Below are positions 62,227 to 64,000 of a stretch of DNA of 64,000 bases, piece after piece (position 1 is the stretch's first letter; each line of letters begins with the position of its first letter). Below the pieces are notes generated by a model. It was not told where the DNA came from, searched no databases, and was given only the letters and a program-made list of their open reading frames with translations. The stretch is from Anaerobaca lacustris (lineage in GTDB: Bacteria; Planctomycetota; Phycisphaerae; Sedimentisphaerales; Anaerobacaceae), in assembly GCF_030012215.1 (NCBI RefSeq), contig NZ_JASCXX010000001.1, positions 327,704 to 391,703 on the forward strand, written 5' to 3'. The position numbers and the translations under genes were made by a program.

Positions 62227-62451
62227 GTGACGATGAAAGAACTCATTGAAGCGGTGGTTTCGCTGCCTGTGGACGAGCGAGCCATCGTTGCAGACGCGGT
62301 TCTCCGCAGCCTGGACGCCCCTGAGTCGGAGATCGACCGCAAGTGGGTGCAGGTGGCGCAGCGTCGCCTCGCGGAGGTTCGAGCGGGAGAGATTAAGCCG
62401 GTTCCGGGAGAGCAGGTCTTCGCCAAAGTCTGGAAGCGATTCGAGACATGA
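62227..62451 (+). CDS. Addiction-module antitoxin
   Basis: A 74-aa protein of the putative addiction module component family (PF09720-like). It has the MKELIEAVVSLPVDERAIVADAVLRSL helix and the RKWVQVAQRRLAEVRAGEIKPVPGEQVF tail that binds the toxin. The GTG at 62227 lies nine bases after AGGAGG; an ATG at 62233 is also in frame. Antitoxins of this type neutralise the toxin and often repress their own promoter. The stop overlaps the toxin start by 4 bp. Confidence 0.88.
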   Translation: MTMKELIEAVVSLPVDERAIVADAVLRSLDAPESEIDRKWVQVAQRRLAEVRAGEIKPVPGEQVFAKVWKRFET

Positions 62452-62741
62452 ACTACCAGTTTCATCCGGAGGCCGAAGAGGAATTCCTCGGAGCCATCGA
62501 CTGGTACGAGGATCACGAGAGGAACCTGGGTTTCGACTTTGCGCGAGAGGTCTATGCCACGATTGGACGGGCTGCCCAGTGCCCCAATGCCTGGCCGGTC
62601 CTCGAAGGAAGCGTGCGAAGGTGCCAGACGAAACGATTTCCCTACGGTGTGCTCTATTCCCATGAACCGGACGGTATCCTGATCCTTGCTGTGATGCACC
62701 TCCGACGCGATCCGGGCTACTGGAAGCATCGTCTCGGATAG
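62448..62741 (+). CDS. RelE/ParE family toxin
   Basis: A 97-aa toxin with the RelE/ParE fold: MNYQFHPEAEEEFLGAIDWYED, the ARG-containing CQTKRFPYGVLY strand and VMHLRRDPGYWKHRL C-terminus (WKHR fits the ParE-type active end). It is either a ribosome-dependent mRNA cutter (RelE) or a gyrase inhibitor (ParE). It is translated with the antitoxin upstream. Confidence 0.9.
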   Translation: MNYQFHPEAEEEFLGAIDWYEDHERNLGFDFAREVYATIGRAAQCPNAWPVLEGSVRRCQTKRFPYGVLYSHEPDGILILAVMHLRRDPGYWKHRLG

Positions 62742-62892
62742 GACCGCCGGCTCCGACGGCTGCCTTCCGCCCCGGATTCCTCGTCACCTCCATTGCATTG
62801 ACGGGCGCAATGTACTATCATGGCCGGCGCAAGCGACGGAGGATCGAGCGATGCGGTACGCCGAAGACGACCGGTAGTCATGGGAGATACAC

Positions 62893-63126
62893 ATGGGTGG
62901 ATTCATGTCGGCTCTGGCGATTGCTACTGCCTTCCTCGTCTTGCTCAACTGCGTCATGCTGTGTTCTTTGACGCACAGGGCCAGACGTTTTGAGAGGGCC
63001 ATGGCCCGCTTCGAGGACAGAGGCCGTCTCAAACTGGAGAAGGACACGATGGAAGCTCTGGCCCTCCTCCGAGCCGGCAGGATCGAAGAAACCAAGGCCG
63101 TCGCCGAGAGAGTTGTCGATTCATGA
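62893..63126 (+). CDS. Small membrane protein of unknown function
   Basis: A 77-aa protein: one N-terminal membrane helix (about 3-22, GFMSALAIATAFLVLLNCVMLC), then a highly charged helical tail (ARRFERAMARFEDRGRLKLEKDTMEALALLRAG). No family recognised. GAGA lies eight bases before the ATG. It lies between the toxin-antitoxin pair and the AT-rich gene below. Confidence 0.6.
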   Translation: MGGFMSALAIATAFLVLLNCVMLCSLTHRARRFERAMARFEDRGRLKLEKDTMEALALLRAGRIEETKAVAERVVDS

Positions 63127-63210
63127 TGAAAGACGCCATAGAACAACGTCTTGTCTCTTTAGGCAAGTCGTTGCCGTCGTTGAACCGGATACGCTGTGAA
63201 AGGCCAAGTC

Positions 63211-63882
63211 ATGGTACCTTTGAGAATCTTCAGTGATGGGACGATTCAGGACTTGAGCAAGCAGGATTTTGCCCGAAGTATCGTCGATGTTTGCCGACAA
63301 CATAGGAATGTTCGGCGAGCCTTGGCATTTGCGTTCATTTTATACGATTTTGCGAATCCAGAAATATCTAAGGTCCTGAATGACAGGGACTATTGGAATG
63401 CACTACACACCATATCAGGAAAGTATCTGAGCATTTACTATGTCCATTCACGTGAGAGTACTTTTGGTGAGGATTTGGATGCTGCCGGCGATTGCGAAAG
63501 AAGAGGGTTGTATCCTGTTGTTGGAGATACGCATCCCGGCGTTATTCTGCCAATTTTGAAGAGATACCTGAAACCAGATGAAGAAGTCAGAAATCCATCT
63601 ATCTTGTTCTTTCAAGTCGATGACACGATGATATCCGACTATTTTCTCATTGAGCTATTTGAAGAGAGGATTGAAGATAGCTTCTTGGAGTTGAGAACAT
63701 ATATTTCGTCGGCTGTAGATCGGCTAAAGATGATAGATCCGGAGAATTACGGAAACCTCCAGCCCATCTTCGAGTCGTTAAAGCAAGGGGTCAAATCCGT
63801 ACGATTTCGAAGAGTACTGTTTAGGACAGTGCAGAGATTCCCGCTTGACCTGCTGATAAGTTGGATTGTCGGCAGGGTGTAG
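63211..63882 (+). CDS. AT-rich gene of unknown function
   Basis: A 223-aa protein with no motif I can assign. It contains the segments TIQDLSKQDFARSIVDVCRQHRNVRRALAF and LFFQVDDTMISDYFLIELFEERIEDSFLELR, suggesting an alpha/beta or mainly helical cytoplasmic fold. The first 110 residues are rich in aromatic and acidic residues. Its GC is clearly below that of the rest of the window, which suggests recent transfer. The ATG at 63211 follows AAAGG; a GTG at 63196 is the alternative. Confidence 0.6.
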   Translation: MVPLRIFSDGTIQDLSKQDFARSIVDVCRQHRNVRRALAFAFILYDFANPEISKVLNDRDYWNALHTISGKYLSIYYVHSRESTFGEDLDAAGDCERRGLYPVVGDTHPGVILPILKRYLKPDEEVRNPSILFFQVDDTMISDYFLIELFEERIEDSFLELRTYISSAVDRLKMIDPENYGNLQPIFESLKQGVKSVRFRRVLFRTVQRFPLDLLISWIVGRV

Positions 63883-64000
63883 TACGCTTGTTGTCAACGG
63901 AACTCAGTATCTGCCCCAGGGTGAGTGGGTTCATGTTTTCGTGACACATGGCGTGGGGCCTTGGCACGCTGCGGATGAAGGATACATTGGCTGAGACGGA

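Noticed and set aside
63123..63236. 37-codon frame starting in the stop of the small membrane gene
   Set aside because: It overlaps the start of the next gene, is short, and shows no protein-like motif; kept only as a note.

Overview
The window looks like a chromosomal segment of a GC-rich bacterium of the Planctomycetota, most likely class Phycisphaerae (Sedimentisphaerales-like). This is inferred from gene content rather than from a marker gene. The evidence is: two solitary prepilin-like proteins with a C-terminal 'DGHAE' motif; a Gram-negative envelope toolkit (MlaE/F/D with an auxiliary lipoprotein, other lipoproteins); an ECF sigma factor linked to small membrane and secreted helical proteins; a short PheT; and a BNR-4 polysaccharide-lyase-like secreted protein. 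Most genes are housekeeping genes with clear Shine-Dalgarno sites. Many are preceded by TTGAC(A/G)-17-TATA(A/G)T type promoters that can be read directly.

Layout. 1-3.4 kb is an accessory patch of lower GC. It holds a DUF262-HNH protein, a DUF4405 membrane protein and a YdeI/OmdA protein. The first two genes are each followed by an attC-like inverted-repeat site, so the patch resembles an integron cassette array. It also holds REP-like palindromes and a 21-bp tandem repeat. 3.4-7.7 kb: PEGA lipoprotein and Ycf46-like AAA ATPase, divergent from pheT. 7.8-8.1 kb: a free-standing structured RNA gene with its own promoter and terminator (6S-like candidate). 8.3-15.5 kb: glucan phosphorylase, PTS IIA, citramalate synthase, a degenerate B12-binding protein, a 59-aa ORF, hisF. 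15.7-24.9 kb: small Cys/His protein, BNR-4 protein, gpmA, prepilin, the surE-ACT-PFL operon, nnrE, a membrane coiled-coil/BRCT protein, HAD hydrolase. 25-28.6 kb: UbiA-type prenyltransferase, pseudouridine synthase, chorismatase-like RidA protein, rpmB. 28.7-33.8 kb: gatC, tandem-domain esterase, gatA, gatB, cupin. 34-38.9 kb: second prepilin, AstE-like, CGGC protein, priA. Then tRNA-Pro(CGG), the mla operon, a SWIM-SNF2 helicase, a retroviral-type aspartic protease (opposite strand), the ECF trio, pckG, an Nramp transporter, pyrF, menG/ubiE, murD, PilZ, a CsgG-like lipoprotein, a UvrD-type helicase, a Tat-exported amidohydrolase, a ParE/RelE-type toxin-antitoxin pair, and two unassigned genes, the last AT-rich.

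How the genes work together. Several sets are conserved functional units: GatCAB (Gln/Asn-tRNA amidation), MlaE-F-D-lipoprotein (outer-membrane lipid transport), the ACT/PFL pair, and antitoxin/toxin. Central metabolism is represented by glgP, gpmA, pckG, cimA, hisF and pyrF. No ribosomal RNA, CRISPR array or transposase was seen. The most interesting signals are the attC-like pair, the structured RNA at 7.85-8.09 kb, the BRCT domain in a membrane coiled-coil protein, and the chorismatase-like protein.
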